The notes beneath the pieces were generated by a model. That model saw only the letters and a program-made list of their open reading frames with translations. It did no database searches and had not been told where the DNA came from. This document shows, in pieces, positions 25,370 to 34,271 of a stretch of DNA of 64,000 bases. Both the position numbers and the translations under genes were made by a program. Source of the stretch: CATQHW01 sp965243545. Its GTDB lineage: Bacteria; Spirochaetota; Spirochaetia; SZUA-6; Bin103. The stretch's first letter is position 1; every line of letters begins with the position of its first letter. The stretch covers positions 3,472,001 to 3,536,000 of the forward strand of contig OZ251573.1 of assembly GCA_965243545.1 (NCBI GenBank), written 5' to 3'.

Positions 25370-26623
25370 GCGCGGCGCGCAACTTCGAATGCCTCCGAGC
25401 CGAAGCCCGAGCCCGCTGACCCACACAGGACGCCGGCGCGCGACGGCGCTGCTTCCCCGTCCTTCCGTACCACGAGCCTTCGGGAACGATTGCTCGGCGC
25501 GGCCCCCGACGCCCGCCAACTGCGCACGTATCGGCGGTATGGCGTGCTCGACAATCCCTTTCCGTCCGTCGGACATCGGGCGGGTCCTCCGCGCCTGGAA
25601 GATGCCGCCGACGCCGCGGTTGCCGATCGTTTCCGGCGGTTCGAGAGATGCGGCTACGTTTCGCAGGCAATCATGATCGAGGGCGCGCCTGGCGTGGGAA
25701 AGGCGACCTTGCTCGATCACTATGAAGAACAGTTCCGCGACTATTGTCGAGGGAGAGGCGCATACTACGTAATCAGGTACCAGCCGGCCCCGTCTGTCGG
25801 TTGGTTGGCGCACACGATTCTCCGAAGCATCGTCCCCCTTGAGAAGATCGGCCGCACGCTCGCGCGCCGCAGTAAAGCCGCGAACCACGCGGTGAAGGAA
25901 TGCGCTCAGTCGCCTGAGGTCAGGACCTTACTCAACAGGTTGGCGCAGGCCGCCGAAAGTGACGCGCGGCTGGCCGAGTGCGCTCGGCTGGCCCGGGCGT
26001 GGATTGTGGGACGCCCCATAACAAAGCGTCACCGCGCAGCGCTCGGAGTGAGCTCCCGCCTCTACCAGCTTACCGGACGAATGCAGGCGCTGCGCGACGT
26101 CGTGTACGTGAGCGAGCGGTTGCGGCTTCTGGACGGTGTCGTCCTGCTTATTGACGAGCTGGAGAAACCCGATTATTCGCTCGGCAGGATGCAGGTGCTC
26201 CGCTTTCTAGTCCCCATGATAGCGTTGATTGAAGCGTTGCCGGAGCGGCTGTTCCTGATGGTGGCGATGACACCTCAGGCCCGCGAGCGTTATTTCACGT
26301 TTCTTTCTGAGACGGAGCATTTGTTGCAAGACAGCATTTCGTTGTCGCCGATCATGTACCCGCGGGAGGCTGACCGGTTATTCGAGTTCTACGTGTCCCG
26401 AGCGCGCGAAGCGGCGCAATCCAGCCCGATGGTGGCGGGTGAAGACCCGGGGACCTCTGAGATGTTCGGGGCCGCCGAGGTGAAGAGCATGTTTCGGCGT
26501 ATGCGCGACCGGTCCGAAGAACGCGGAATCGAAGGCGTCACGCCTCGAGACTTTCTGCATACGCTTCACGGGGAATGGGAGAGTCGGATAATACCGGACA
26601 AACCGGACAACGTTCGCGGATGA
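24890..26623 (+). CDS. AAA-type ATPase with two N-terminal Rpn-tail modules
   Basis: 577 aa; GAGGTGA (24878-24884) precedes ATG. Residues 1-64 and 95-160 are copies of the C-terminal module of the preceding Rpn nuclease. Residues about 215-560 are a P-loop ATPase with GAPGVGKAT (265-273) and Walker B VVLLIDELEK (417-426), followed by a LMVAMTPQARERYF sensor-like stretch, resembling ORC/AAA ATPases of defence loci. The ATPase half is lower in GC than the module half, as if two sources were joined. The shared module suggests binding to the Rpn nuclease (inference). It overlaps the methyltransferase start by ATGA. Confidence 0.75.
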   Translation: MTAAEAMHREGRRQGFRKGRAAGVREGRRDARVEAVDELLGAGFGWPVIESAIGIDAPTYRGHKRGSAAANGKAKLADAPREEPSAAAPERTLRDVFESVTEELRQEGRIEGYRDGRQKGRIEGRRAGRLEAAEGLLQAGLHWPVIESATGIDVEAYRGQARRATSNASEPKPEPADPHRTPARDGAASPSFRTTSLRERLLGAAPDARQLRTYRRYGVLDNPFPSVGHRAGPPRLEDAADAAVADRFRRFERCGYVSQAIMIEGAPGVGKATLLDHYEEQFRDYCRGRGAYYVIRYQPAPSVGWLAHTILRSIVPLEKIGRTLARRSKAANHAVKECAQSPEVRTLLNRLAQAAESDARLAECARLARAWIVGRPITKRHRAALGVSSRLYQLTGRMQALRDVVYVSERLRLLDGVVLLIDELEKPDYSLGRMQVLRFLVPMIALIEALPERLFLMVAMTPQARERYFTFLSETEHLLQDSISLSPIMYPREADRLFEFYVSRAREAAQSSPMVAGEDPGTSEMFGAAEVKSMFRRMRDRSEERGIEGVTPRDFLHTLHGEWESRIIPDKPDNVRG

Positions 26624-29556
26624 GTGATACGCGGCTGATCGAGCGGTGGCTGCCGATAGGGGCGCTCGGTATCGAGAGTATCCGCGAGCGGACGCCGATG
26701 ACGCCGTTTCCGGCGCCGAACCGGTTGCACGTGTGGTGGGCGCGGCGCCCGCTGGTGGCGGCGCGTGCGGCGGTGCTGGCATCGCTGCTGCCGGCGGACG
26801 CGGACCGGGAGCGGTTTCTGCGCGTGCTCGGCATCCACGGCGATCCGGTGGCGGCGCGAATGGTGGTCGGTCGTGCGCGGAGGGCCGGGAACCGGGTGGA
26901 CAACCCCTACGGCTACAGCCGCGCCTTCAGCTACTCCCCGGACCGGGGCGACCTCGAGTGGGCGAATCTGCAGTCGTCGGGGGTGTCGGTGCTCGACCCG
27001 ACCGCCGGGGGAGGAAGTATCCCCTTCGAGACGGCGCGCTTGGGGTTGGCGTGCTTGGCGAACGATCTCAATCCGGTGGCCGCACTGATCTTGAGCGCCA
27101 CGGCGGAGTGGCCACTGCAGTTTGCGGAGGACCTTGAGCGGACGTTCGATGGCTTGGCAGCGGAGTGGCGCCGGCGAATGGAGGAGCGGCTCGCGGGTTT
27201 CTTCCCGCAGCGTGATCTACCCGACCGCGTGGACCATACCTACCTGTGGGCGCGGACGATTACCTGCCCGTACTGCGAGGGGCGGGTGCCGCTGGCGCCG
27301 AATTGGCGGCTGGCGCCGGACGGAACCGGCGTGCGGTTGGAGCCGCAGGCGGGCGGCGGTCCGGGGACGGAGGAACGGGTGTGCCGGTTCCGCATCGTGC
27401 GGGAGGCGCGGGAGCAGTCGGAAGGGACGGTGGCGCGCGGGCGGGCGGCCTGCCCGTGGCCGGATTGCGGGCGGGTGATCGGCGGGGAGGAGATCAAGGC
27501 GCAGGCGCAGGCGGGGCGGATGGGCGAGCAACTGTACGCCGTGGTCTACAAGGAGCGGGTGGTCTCGGAAACGAAGACCGGCCGCCGGCGCGAGAAGTGG
27601 GTGCGCCGCTACCGCGCTCCGCGCCCGGAGGATGATAACTCAGCGGCCATAGCGGAACGGCTGGAGGAGAAGCTCCCCGAGTGGGAAGCGTATAACCTGA
27701 TCCCCACCGAGCAGTTTCCAGCCGACAGCAACGACGATCGCCCGATTCAGTATGGGATGCCGCTTTGGCGGGACCTGTTCTCACCGCGGCAGTTGCTGTG
27801 CCACTGCACCGGGGTGGAAGTGTACCGGGAGTTGCTCGAAGCCGACCGCGCGGCCGGCGCGCTGTCTCCGCTACGGCAGGCGGCCTACGGCTACCTGGCC
27901 CTGATGCTGGACAAGACCCGTGACTACAACTCCCGCATGACCCGCTGGCACGTCGGGCGGGAGGTTATGGCCAATACGTTCGATCGGCACGATTTCTCCT
28001 TCAAGTGGTCCTATGCTGAGATGGCGCCGCTCATCACCGGACTCGGCTACGACTGGGCGATCCGCCAGACCGCCAAGTGCATCGGCGAGCTGGTGGCGCT
28101 GGTGCGCCCCGGCGCGGACAGCGGCGCCCTCTTCGCCGACACCGCGCCCCGTCCGCCGGTCACCATCACCTGCAAGTCCGGGGACGCCCTCGACCATATC
28201 GCCGCCGGCAGCATCGACGCGGTGGTGATGGACCCGCCCTACTACGACAACGTGATGTACGCCGAGTTGTCGGACTTCTTCTACGTGTGGCTCAAGCGCA
28301 CCGCCGGCCAGGTCTTTCCCGAGCTGTTCCGCCTTCGCCTCACCGACAAGGAGAGCGAAGCGGTCGCCAACCCGGCGCGGTTCCGCGGCGAAGCGGGGGC
28401 CGGTGGCGCCGGCGCGCGGGCGCTCGCCGGGCGCGACTACCAGGAGCGGATGCAGTGGATCTTCGAGGAGATGCGGCGGGTGCTGAAGCCGAACGGGGTG
28501 ATGACCTTGATGTTCACGCACAAGGCGACCGGCGCCTGGGACGCACTCACCGGCGGGTTGATGGAGGCAGGCTTCGCCATCACCGCGTCATGGCCGATCA
28601 ACACCGAGGCGGAGGGGAGCCTGCACGTGCGCAACAAGGCGGCGGCCAACAGCACCATCTTCCTGGCCTGCCGCCCGCGCACCGCCGAGCGCCAACCGGA
28701 CGCAGAAAACGTCTACTGGGAAGACATCGAGCCCCGCGTAGCCGACGCGGTGCGGCAGCGGGTAGCCGAGTACCAGGCCGCCGGCATCCGCGGCGTCGAT
28801 CTGTACCTGGCGTGCTTCGGCCCGGCCCTGGAAGAATTCTCCCGGCATTGGCCGTTGACGCGCGGCCGGCCGCGCCCGAAGCCGCAGGAGGAAGGCCGGC
28901 GGCGGGGCCGGCAGCCGGAGTTGCCGGAGGCTGAGCCCGGCCTCTACGAGGTCACCCCGGAGGACGTGCTGGACACCGCGCGGCGGGAGGTGAAGCGCTG
29001 GCGCCTTGAGCAACTGACGCACCGGCGGGCGAACGCCGATCTCGATCCGCCTACGGCGTTCTTCGTGCTGGCGTGGGACGCCTTCGACGCGCCGGCGTTC
29101 GCCTACGACGAGGCGCTACGGCTGGCGCGGGCGGTGGGAGTGGACCTGGACCGCGAAGTGGTGGGCCGGCTGGCGGAGAAGAAGGGCAGCGAGCTGCGGT
29201 TGTGGGACTCGGCGCGGCGCGCGGCAGCCGGCACGCTCGGGCCGAAGGACGGCTCGCGCGGGATGATCGACGTTCTGCACCGCGCCGCCGACCTGGGGCG
29301 CACCGGCACGCTGGGGGACGCGCGCGACATGCTGAACGACCATCTCGGAGCGCGGGAGCGGTCATTTCTGGCGGCGTTGGAAGCGGTGCTGGAGGTGCTG
29401 CCGGTGACCAGCCACTGGACCAGGATCGAGCTGCCGAGCGAGGCCGCGCCTGCCGGCGACGACTTCGAGGCGCTGTACCATCTGATGCGGCTGGCGTACA
29501 GCGACCGGATCGACGAACCGGAGCAACTCAAGCTGTGGCAGACCGACGCCGCCTGA
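26620..29556 (+). CDS. DUF1156 DNA methyltransferase (adenine-specific type)
   Basis: 978 aa from ATG 26620, chosen by the ATGA overlap with the AAA gene. The DUF1156 N-terminus (IERWLPIGALGIESIRER...HVWWARRPL) is followed by SAM-binding DPTAGGG (126-132) and the catalytic DPPYYDN (538-544) of N-methyltransferases. The long insert between them has Cys pairs (CPYC, CPWPDC), possibly a zinc site. It modifies host DNA so that a linked nuclease or helicase can tell self from foreign DNA. Its last ~80 codons are duplicated at 30349-30596. Confidence 0.92.
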   Translation: MSDTRLIERWLPIGALGIESIRERTPMTPFPAPNRLHVWWARRPLVAARAAVLASLLPADADRERFLRVLGIHGDPVAARMVVGRARRAGNRVDNPYGYSRAFSYSPDRGDLEWANLQSSGVSVLDPTAGGGSIPFETARLGLACLANDLNPVAALILSATAEWPLQFAEDLERTFDGLAAEWRRRMEERLAGFFPQRDLPDRVDHTYLWARTITCPYCEGRVPLAPNWRLAPDGTGVRLEPQAGGGPGTEERVCRFRIVREAREQSEGTVARGRAACPWPDCGRVIGGEEIKAQAQAGRMGEQLYAVVYKERVVSETKTGRRREKWVRRYRAPRPEDDNSAAIAERLEEKLPEWEAYNLIPTEQFPADSNDDRPIQYGMPLWRDLFSPRQLLCHCTGVEVYRELLEADRAAGALSPLRQAAYGYLALMLDKTRDYNSRMTRWHVGREVMANTFDRHDFSFKWSYAEMAPLITGLGYDWAIRQTAKCIGELVALVRPGADSGALFADTAPRPPVTITCKSGDALDHIAAGSIDAVVMDPPYYDNVMYAELSDFFYVWLKRTAGQVFPELFRLRLTDKESEAVANPARFRGEAGAGGAGARALAGRDYQERMQWIFEEMRRVLKPNGVMTLMFTHKATGAWDALTGGLMEAGFAITASWPINTEAEGSLHVRNKAAANSTIFLACRPRTAERQPDAENVYWEDIEPRVADAVRQRVAEYQAAGIRGVDLYLACFGPALEEFSRHWPLTRGRPRPKPQEEGRRRGRQPELPEAEPGLYEVTPEDVLDTARREVKRWRLEQLTHRRANADLDPPTAFFVLAWDAFDAPAFAYDEALRLARAVGVDLDREVVGRLAEKKGSELRLWDSARRAAAGTLGPKDGSRGMIDVLHRAADLGRTGTLGDARDMLNDHLGARERSFLAALEAVLEVLPVTSHWTRIELPSEAAPAGDDFEALYHLMRLAYSDRIDEPEQLKLWQTDAA
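29320..29556. repeat. Left copy of duplicated methyltransferase 3' end
   Basis: These bases recur at 30349-30596 with few differences. They encode the C-terminal segment with EVLPVTSHWTRIELPSE and DEPEQLKLWQ. Confidence 0.9.
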
Positions 29557-29627
29557 CCGCGCTGACTTCGCCGCCGCAAAGTCCGCAAGCGGTCCGTTAC
29601 GACCACCGCGCGGGCGGGGTCGAACCC

Positions 29628-30077
29628 CTACCGCTGGTCGCCACCCCGGCCGTTGGACTGTTCCCGCCGCAGGAGTTGGGCTACGTCGGCCTTCCCGGAC
29701 TCCTCCAAGAACTGGATGGTCTCCCGGATGGCTTCCGCGCGCCCTTCCAGGCGCCCCTTCTTGCGTCCTTCCTCCACGGCCCTCTCGCGATTGAGTTTCA
29801 GCAGCAACGCTGTGCCTCCCATGATTCCTCCCTCCACGGCGATCAGTAGCGTGACGACCGCCGGCATGTACTTGTTCAACAAGTCGGGGTAGTACCCGAA
29901 TATCTCCCCGATGCTATCCCAGGACCTGACGATGGCAACCACCAGCAGGACGATTGCCGCTATCGTGAATACGAACAGGTATCCCGGAAGCCGCTGCTTC
30001 GCCACCCCCAGGATGGATGCCCTATCGTCCTCCCCGGCCTGCCGTACATGATCTTCCTGCCCGTCGGCGTCCGACAT
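29628..30077 (-). CDS. Small two-helix membrane protein, unknown function
   Basis: 149 aa from ATG 30077 (ATG 30098 also possible). Two hydrophobic segments: PGYLFVFTIAAIVLLVVAIV and YMPAVVTLLIAVEGGIMGGT. The cytoplasmic tail has a Gly/Arg/Glu run (EGRKKGRLEGRAEAIRE) reminiscent of Rpn tails, then a helix. It sits opposite to the flanking methyltransferase and helicase genes, is lower in GC, and lies between duplicated methyltransferase ends, so it is probably an inserted cargo gene. A membrane-acting effector is one option; nothing proves it. Confidence 0.6.
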   Translation of the reverse strand: MSDADGQEDHVRQAGEDDRASILGVAKQRLPGYLFVFTIAAIVLLVVAIVRSWDSIGEIFGYYPDLLNKYMPAVVTLLIAVEGGIMGGTALLLKLNRERAVEEGRKKGRLEGRAEAIRETIQFLEESGKADVAQLLRREQSNGRGGDQR

Positions 30078-30318
30078 TGGCGCCTCCCCGGACGCCATCC
30101 CTCACCGCGAGCCCTTGAGATTGCCGATACCGATGTTACCGGATCGGAGGGCTGGGTGTCGCCTCGCGGCAGGCGTGCCTGCCGCCGCCGTCCACCGGCC
30201 ATGCCACGTAGGTGGCCGCCGGCGTGGTCTGGCGTCGGATGAAGCGTCCACTGACACCTGAGACAACGCCCGCGCGTCACTGGCGCTTTAGTCCGTGCGC
30301 GAAAACTGAAAGGGGGTG
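30078..30318. other. Non-coding stretch upstream of the membrane protein, with a perfect hairpin
   Basis: No supported gene. It holds GCGGCAGGC (30166-30174), a GT spacer and GCCTGCCGC (30177-30185), a perfect 9-bp inverted repeat that could be an operator, a terminator or a recombination end. The remainder looks like decayed sequence. Confidence 0.5.
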
Positions 30319-30353
30319 GGCGGCGCGGTGCAGAACGTCGATGATCCCGCGCG
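30319..30353 (-). repeat. Inverted 35-base copy of an internal methyltransferase segment
   Basis: The reverse complement matches 29255-29289 with a single mismatch. It directly abuts the direct copy that begins at 30349, so a piece of the gene was flipped during the rearrangement. Confidence 0.85.
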
Positions 30354-30596
30354 GGACATGTTGAAGACCATCTCGGAGCGCGGGAGCGGCAATTTCTGGC
30401 GGCGCTGGAAGCGGTGCTGGAGGTGCTGCCGGTGACCAGCCACTGGACCAGGATCGAGCTGCCGAGCGAGGCGGCGCCCGCCGGCGACGACTTCGATGCG
30501 CTGTACCATCTGATGCGGCTGGAGTACGGCGACCGGATCGACGAACCGGAGCAACTCAAGCTGTGGCAGGATGACGCGGCGGACCACGAGAACTGA
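30349..30596 (+). pseudogene. Truncated, frameshifted second copy of the DUF1156 methyltransferase 3' end
   Basis: Closely matches 29320-29556. One base is missing near 30366-30371 compared with the intact copy, which shifts the frame; the open part from 30414 encodes EVLPVTSHWTRIELPSE and DEPEQLKLWQDDAAD and stops at 30596, next to the helicase start. Before the insertion this was probably the real 3' end, directly coupled to the helicase gene. Confidence 0.85.
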
Positions 30597-33500
30597 CGTG
30601 CTCGCCGATCATCCCTGGCAACTCAAGTACACCCCCGACGACGGCGACCTGATCGGCCTGTTCTACGTGCCGGCGCTGGCGGAAGCGGAACGCTATGACC
30701 GGCTGACCGGCTACTTCGACGCCGGCGCGTTGGCGCTGGCCGCGCGCGGGGTGGAGGGGCTGGTGCGCAACCGGGGGCGGATGCGGCTGATCGTCGGCTG
30801 CACCCTCGGCGCGGACGAAATCGAGGCGATCGCGCGCGGCGAGACGCTGCGCGAGCAGGTGGAGCGGCGCCTGGCGCGGCTGCCGCTGGCGCCGCCGGAC
30901 GCGGAGGCGGAAGGAGCGCTGGCGCTGCTCGCCTGGATGGTGGCGGGCGGCCATCTGGAGGTGAAGGCGGCGGTGCCGTGCGACGCCGCGCGGCGGCCGG
31001 TCGCCGACGGCGCCATCTTCCACGAGAAGTCGGGGGTGATCGAGGACCGCGGCGGCGACCGCATCGCCTGGACCGGCAGCCTCAACGAGACCGCTGCCGG
31101 CTGGCAGCGCAACTGGGAGACGATCAACGTCGCCACGAGCTGGGGGCCGGAACCGGGCCGGGTGGCCGAGGAGGAACGCAACTTCGCGCGCCTGTGGGCG
31201 GACCGCGCGCTCCGCGCCGTGGTGCTCGACGTGCCGGAGGCGGCGCGCCGCGATCTGCTCCGCTTCCTGCCCGCGGACGGCGGCCTGCCGGCGCGGCTCG
31301 AAGCGGCGGACGGCGATGGCGCTGAGGCAGGCGCGGCGGATGGGAGGCCGGCTTCGCCGCCGGAACCGCCACCGCCTGCGCCGCCGCCGGAGCACGACCG
31401 GCGCGCGCTGGTGTGGACCTTCATTCGGGAAGCGCCGCGGCGGGCCGCCGGCGGCGAACGGGTGGGCGAGGCGACCGCCGCGGTGACGCCGTGGCCGCAT
31501 CAGGTGCGCGCCTTCGAGCGCCTCTACCGGCAGTGGCCGCCCAAGCTGCTGATCGCCGACGAGGTGGGGCTCGGCAAGACGATCCAGGCCGGCTTGCTGC
31601 TGCGGCAGGCATGGCTGGCCGGGCACGCGCGCCGCATCCTGATCCTGGCGCCGCGCGCGGTGCTGCCGCAGTGGCAGTTGGAGCTGCGCGAGAAGTTCAA
31701 CCTCAACTGGCCGATCTACGACGGGCGCCGGCTGCTGCGCTATCCCTCCCCGGCGCTGCGCGGCAGTGCGGAGCGCGCGGTCGACGCCGACCGCTGGCAC
31801 GCCGAGCCGGCGGTGATCGCCTCCAGCCAGCTCCTGCGGCGGCGCGACCGGGCGGCGGCGTTGCTGGACGCGGAGCCGTGGGACCTGGTGGTGGTCGATG
31901 AGGCCCACCACGCGCGGCGGCGGGCGGCGGGGTCGGCGCGCGACCGCGGCCCCAACGAACTGCTGCGGCTGCTGCGCGCGCTCCGGGAGCGGACCGGCGG
32001 ACTGGTGCTGCTCACCGCGACGCCGATGCAGGTGGATCGAGTCGAGGTGTGGGATCTGCTGAGCCTGCTGGGGCTGCCGCCGGAGTGGACGGAGGAGGCG
32101 TTTCTGCAGTTCTTCGACGACCTGGCCGAACCGAGCCCGTCAGCGGCGGCGCTGGAGCGGATGGCGCAGTTGTTCCAGGCGGCCGAACGCGCCTGGGGCT
32201 GCGCCGCGACCGCCGCCGGGGTGCGGCGGCTCACCGGGCTGACGCCGCTCAAGGCCAATCAGGTGCTGCGCGCGCTGCGCGACGCGGCGACCATTCCGCG
32301 CCGCCAACTGGATGCCCCGGAGCGGCGCGCGGCGCTGGCCGTGCTGCGGGCGCACACGCCGTTGCGGCACTTGGTGTCGCGCCACACGCGGGCGTTGCTG
32401 CGCCGCTACTTCCGGGCCGGCCTGCTGGCCACCCCGATCGCCGAGCGGCGGGTGGAGGACCGCTTCATCGACCTGAGCGCCGCCGAGCGGGAGGTGTACG
32501 AGGCGGTGGAGAGCTACATCGGCGCCGCCTACGCGCGGGCGGGCGCCGCCGAGCGGTCCGCGGTCGGGTTTGTGATGACCATCTACCGCCGCCGGCTGGC
32601 CAGCAGCTTCCGGGCGTTGCGCGCCACCCTGGAGCGCCACCGCGCCGCGGTCTACGGCGGCGGCGCCAGCGGGCCGCGCGCGGGCGGCGAACCGCGTCCG
32701 CGCGGCGAACCGCGTCCGCGCGGCGAACCGCGTCCGCGCGGCGGGCCGCAGTCGGCCGGCCCGGCGGCGCTGGAGGAGGACCTGCCCGACGACGAAGCCG
32801 GCGACGAGCTGCTCGATGCCGACGAGGCGGGCGACCGCGAACGGCGCGCGCTGGCCGCCGCGCAACGCGCCGAGATCGACCTGCTGCTGGCCGCCATCGC
32901 GCGGCTGCCGCCCGACGGCAAGCTGGCGCACCTGCGCCGGGTCTGCGCCGATCTGCGCGCCGCCGGCTACCGGCAGGCGATGGTCTTTACCCAGTACACG
33001 GCGACCATGGACTTTCTGCGCGAGGCGCTGAGCGGAAACGCCGGCCTGCGCCTGCTCTGCTTCTCCGGCCGCGGCGGCGAGGCGCCGGCCGCCGACGGGA
33101 GCTGGCGCGCCATCGGCCGCGACGAGGCGCGGCGCCGCTTCCGCGACGGCGAAGCCGACCTGCTGCTGTGCACGGACGCCGCCGCCGAGGGGCTCAACTT
33201 CCAGTTCTGCGGCGCGCTGATCAACTACGACATGCCGTGGAACCCGATGCGGGTGGAGCAGCGCATCGGCCGCATCGACCGCCTGGGGCAGGCCCACCCG
33301 CTCATCCGCATCGTCAACCTGCACTACGAGGACACGGTGGAGACCGACGTGTACCGCGCGCTGCGCGACCGCATCGGCCTGTTCGAGAACGTGGTGGGCC
33401 GCCTGCAGCCGATCCTGGCGCAGATGCCGCAGGCAATCTCCGCCGCCGTGCTCGGAGCGGGAGCGGGCGGCGGCGGAACGGGCGGCGGCGCAGCCGGCAG

Positions 33501-34008
33501 CGGAGCGCGTGAGGCCCGCCGCGCGGCCGCGGTGGCGGCGCTGGAACGGGAGGCCGCGGCCGCCGAGGCCGGCGGCTTCGACCTGGACGCCGCGCTGGAA
33601 CAGGACGCCGCGCCCGGCGTAGCGCCGGACACCCCGCTCACCCTGCCGCCGCGCGAAGCCCCGGCCCTCACCCTGGACGACCTGGAGCGGGTGATCGCCG
33701 ACCCCGCCCTGCTGCCGCCGGGCAGCGAGGCGCAACCGCTCGCCCCGCGCGAGTACGGCCTGCTGGCCCCCGGCATGGCCGGGCGGCTCCGCGTCACCAC
33801 CGACCCCGCCTACTACGCCGAGCACGCAGAAAGCGTCGAGCTCTGGTCGCCCGGCAACCCGCTGTTCCGCTCCCCCGAACACCTGCCGCCCGCCGCCGCC
33901 CTGCCATCCGCCGCCGCCGCCCTCTCCGACCTGTTGGAACGCCGAACCGCCAGCCTCCCGGATGGCGAACCGCCCTCTTCCCTTCGGGGCGGCGTTGGGG
34001 CATACTAG
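30571..34008 (+). CDS. PLD-like/SNF2-family helicase of the defence island
   Basis: 1145 aa from ATG 30571; GTG 30598 is an alternative, just after the stop of the methyltransferase remnant. Residues ~10-230 are phospholipase-D-like (HEKSG at 151, then WTGSLNET). Next is a SNF2 motor: DEVGLGKT (330-337), DEAHH (443-447), LLTATPMQVD, and the C-terminal motif VEQRIGRIDRLGQ near 896. A tandem GEPRPR linker splits the two helicase lobes. It likely translocates on DNA to help destroy unmodified invaders. It pairs with DUF499 and DUF1156 proteins in related islands. Confidence 0.88.
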   Translation: MTRRTTRTDVLADHPWQLKYTPDDGDLIGLFYVPALAEAERYDRLTGYFDAGALALAARGVEGLVRNRGRMRLIVGCTLGADEIEAIARGETLREQVERRLARLPLAPPDAEAEGALALLAWMVAGGHLEVKAAVPCDAARRPVADGAIFHEKSGVIEDRGGDRIAWTGSLNETAAGWQRNWETINVATSWGPEPGRVAEEERNFARLWADRALRAVVLDVPEAARRDLLRFLPADGGLPARLEAADGDGAEAGAADGRPASPPEPPPPAPPPEHDRRALVWTFIREAPRRAAGGERVGEATAAVTPWPHQVRAFERLYRQWPPKLLIADEVGLGKTIQAGLLLRQAWLAGHARRILILAPRAVLPQWQLELREKFNLNWPIYDGRRLLRYPSPALRGSAERAVDADRWHAEPAVIASSQLLRRRDRAAALLDAEPWDLVVVDEAHHARRRAAGSARDRGPNELLRLLRALRERTGGLVLLTATPMQVDRVEVWDLLSLLGLPPEWTEEAFLQFFDDLAEPSPSAAALERMAQLFQAAERAWGCAATAAGVRRLTGLTPLKANQVLRALRDAATIPRRQLDAPERRAALAVLRAHTPLRHLVSRHTRALLRRYFRAGLLATPIAERRVEDRFIDLSAAEREVYEAVESYIGAAYARAGAAERSAVGFVMTIYRRRLASSFRALRATLERHRAAVYGGGASGPRAGGEPRPRGEPRPRGEPRPRGGPQSAGPAALEEDLPDDEAGDELLDADEAGDRERRALAAAQRAEIDLLLAAIARLPPDGKLAHLRRVCADLRAAGYRQAMVFTQYTATMDFLREALSGNAGLRLLCFSGRGGEAPAADGSWRAIGRDEARRRFRDGEADLLLCTDAAAEGLNFQFCGALINYDMPWNPMRVEQRIGRIDRLGQAHPLIRIVNLHYEDTVETDVYRALRDRIGLFENVVGRLQPILAQMPQAISAAVLGAGAGGGGTGGGAAGSGAREARRAAAVAALEREAAAAEAGGFDLDAALEQDAAPGVAPDTPLTLPPREAPALTLDDLERVIADPALLPPGSEAQPLAPREYGLLAPGMAGRLRVTTDPAYYAEHAESVELWSPGNPLFRSPEHLPPAAALPSAAAALSDLLERRTASLPDGEPPSSLRGGVGAY
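32686..32745 (+). repeat. 18-bp tandem repeat in the helicase gene
   Basis: Three perfect copies of ggcgaaccgcgtccgcgc encode GEPRPR in the inter-lobe linker; in frame, so copy number changes would be tolerated. Confidence 0.85.
34001..34006 (+). promoter_or_regulatory. Possible -10 box of the rpmB operon
   Basis: CATACT ends 7 bases before the ATG of the bL28 gene and overlaps the helicase stop. No convincing -35 and no ribosome site. The short spacing resembles the leaderless-type starts at 1531 and 3602. Confidence 0.3.
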
Positions 34009-34013
34009 GCGGC

Positions 34014-34271
34014 ATGTCACGAAGATGTGCGCTGACCGGCAAGGGGCCGCTCAGCGGTAACAACGTATCGCACGCGCACAACAAGACGCGGCGCGTGCAG
34101 CGGCCCAACATCCAGGAGAAGCGGTTGTACGTGCCGGAGCTGGGCCGCGTGGTGCGCCTCAAGCTGTCGGCGCGGGCGTTGCGCACGGTGACCAAGAAGG
34201 GGCTGATGCGGTTCCTCAAGGACCGGGGGCTCACCCTCAAGGACGTGGCGCGCCCGGTGAGCGGCCGATGA
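34014..34271 (+). CDS. rpmB: Ribosomal protein bL28
   Basis: 85 aa. SRRCALTGKGPLSGNNVSHA and NKTRRVQRPNIQEKRLYVPE are the family signature; the length is normal. Only one cysteine is present near the N-terminus, so this is the zinc-free form. It is a component of the large ribosomal subunit. It overlaps the bL31 gene by ATGA. Confidence 0.95.
   Translation: MSRRCALTGKGPLSGNNVSHAHNKTRRVQRPNIQEKRLYVPELGRVVRLKLSARALRTVTKKGLMRFLKDRGLTLKDVARPVSGR

Noticed and set aside
29590..29640. Minus-strand segment with a tRNA T-arm-like GGGGTTCGACCCC
   Set aside because: No acceptor, D or anticodon arms can be folded around it, and the upstream sequence is protein coding.
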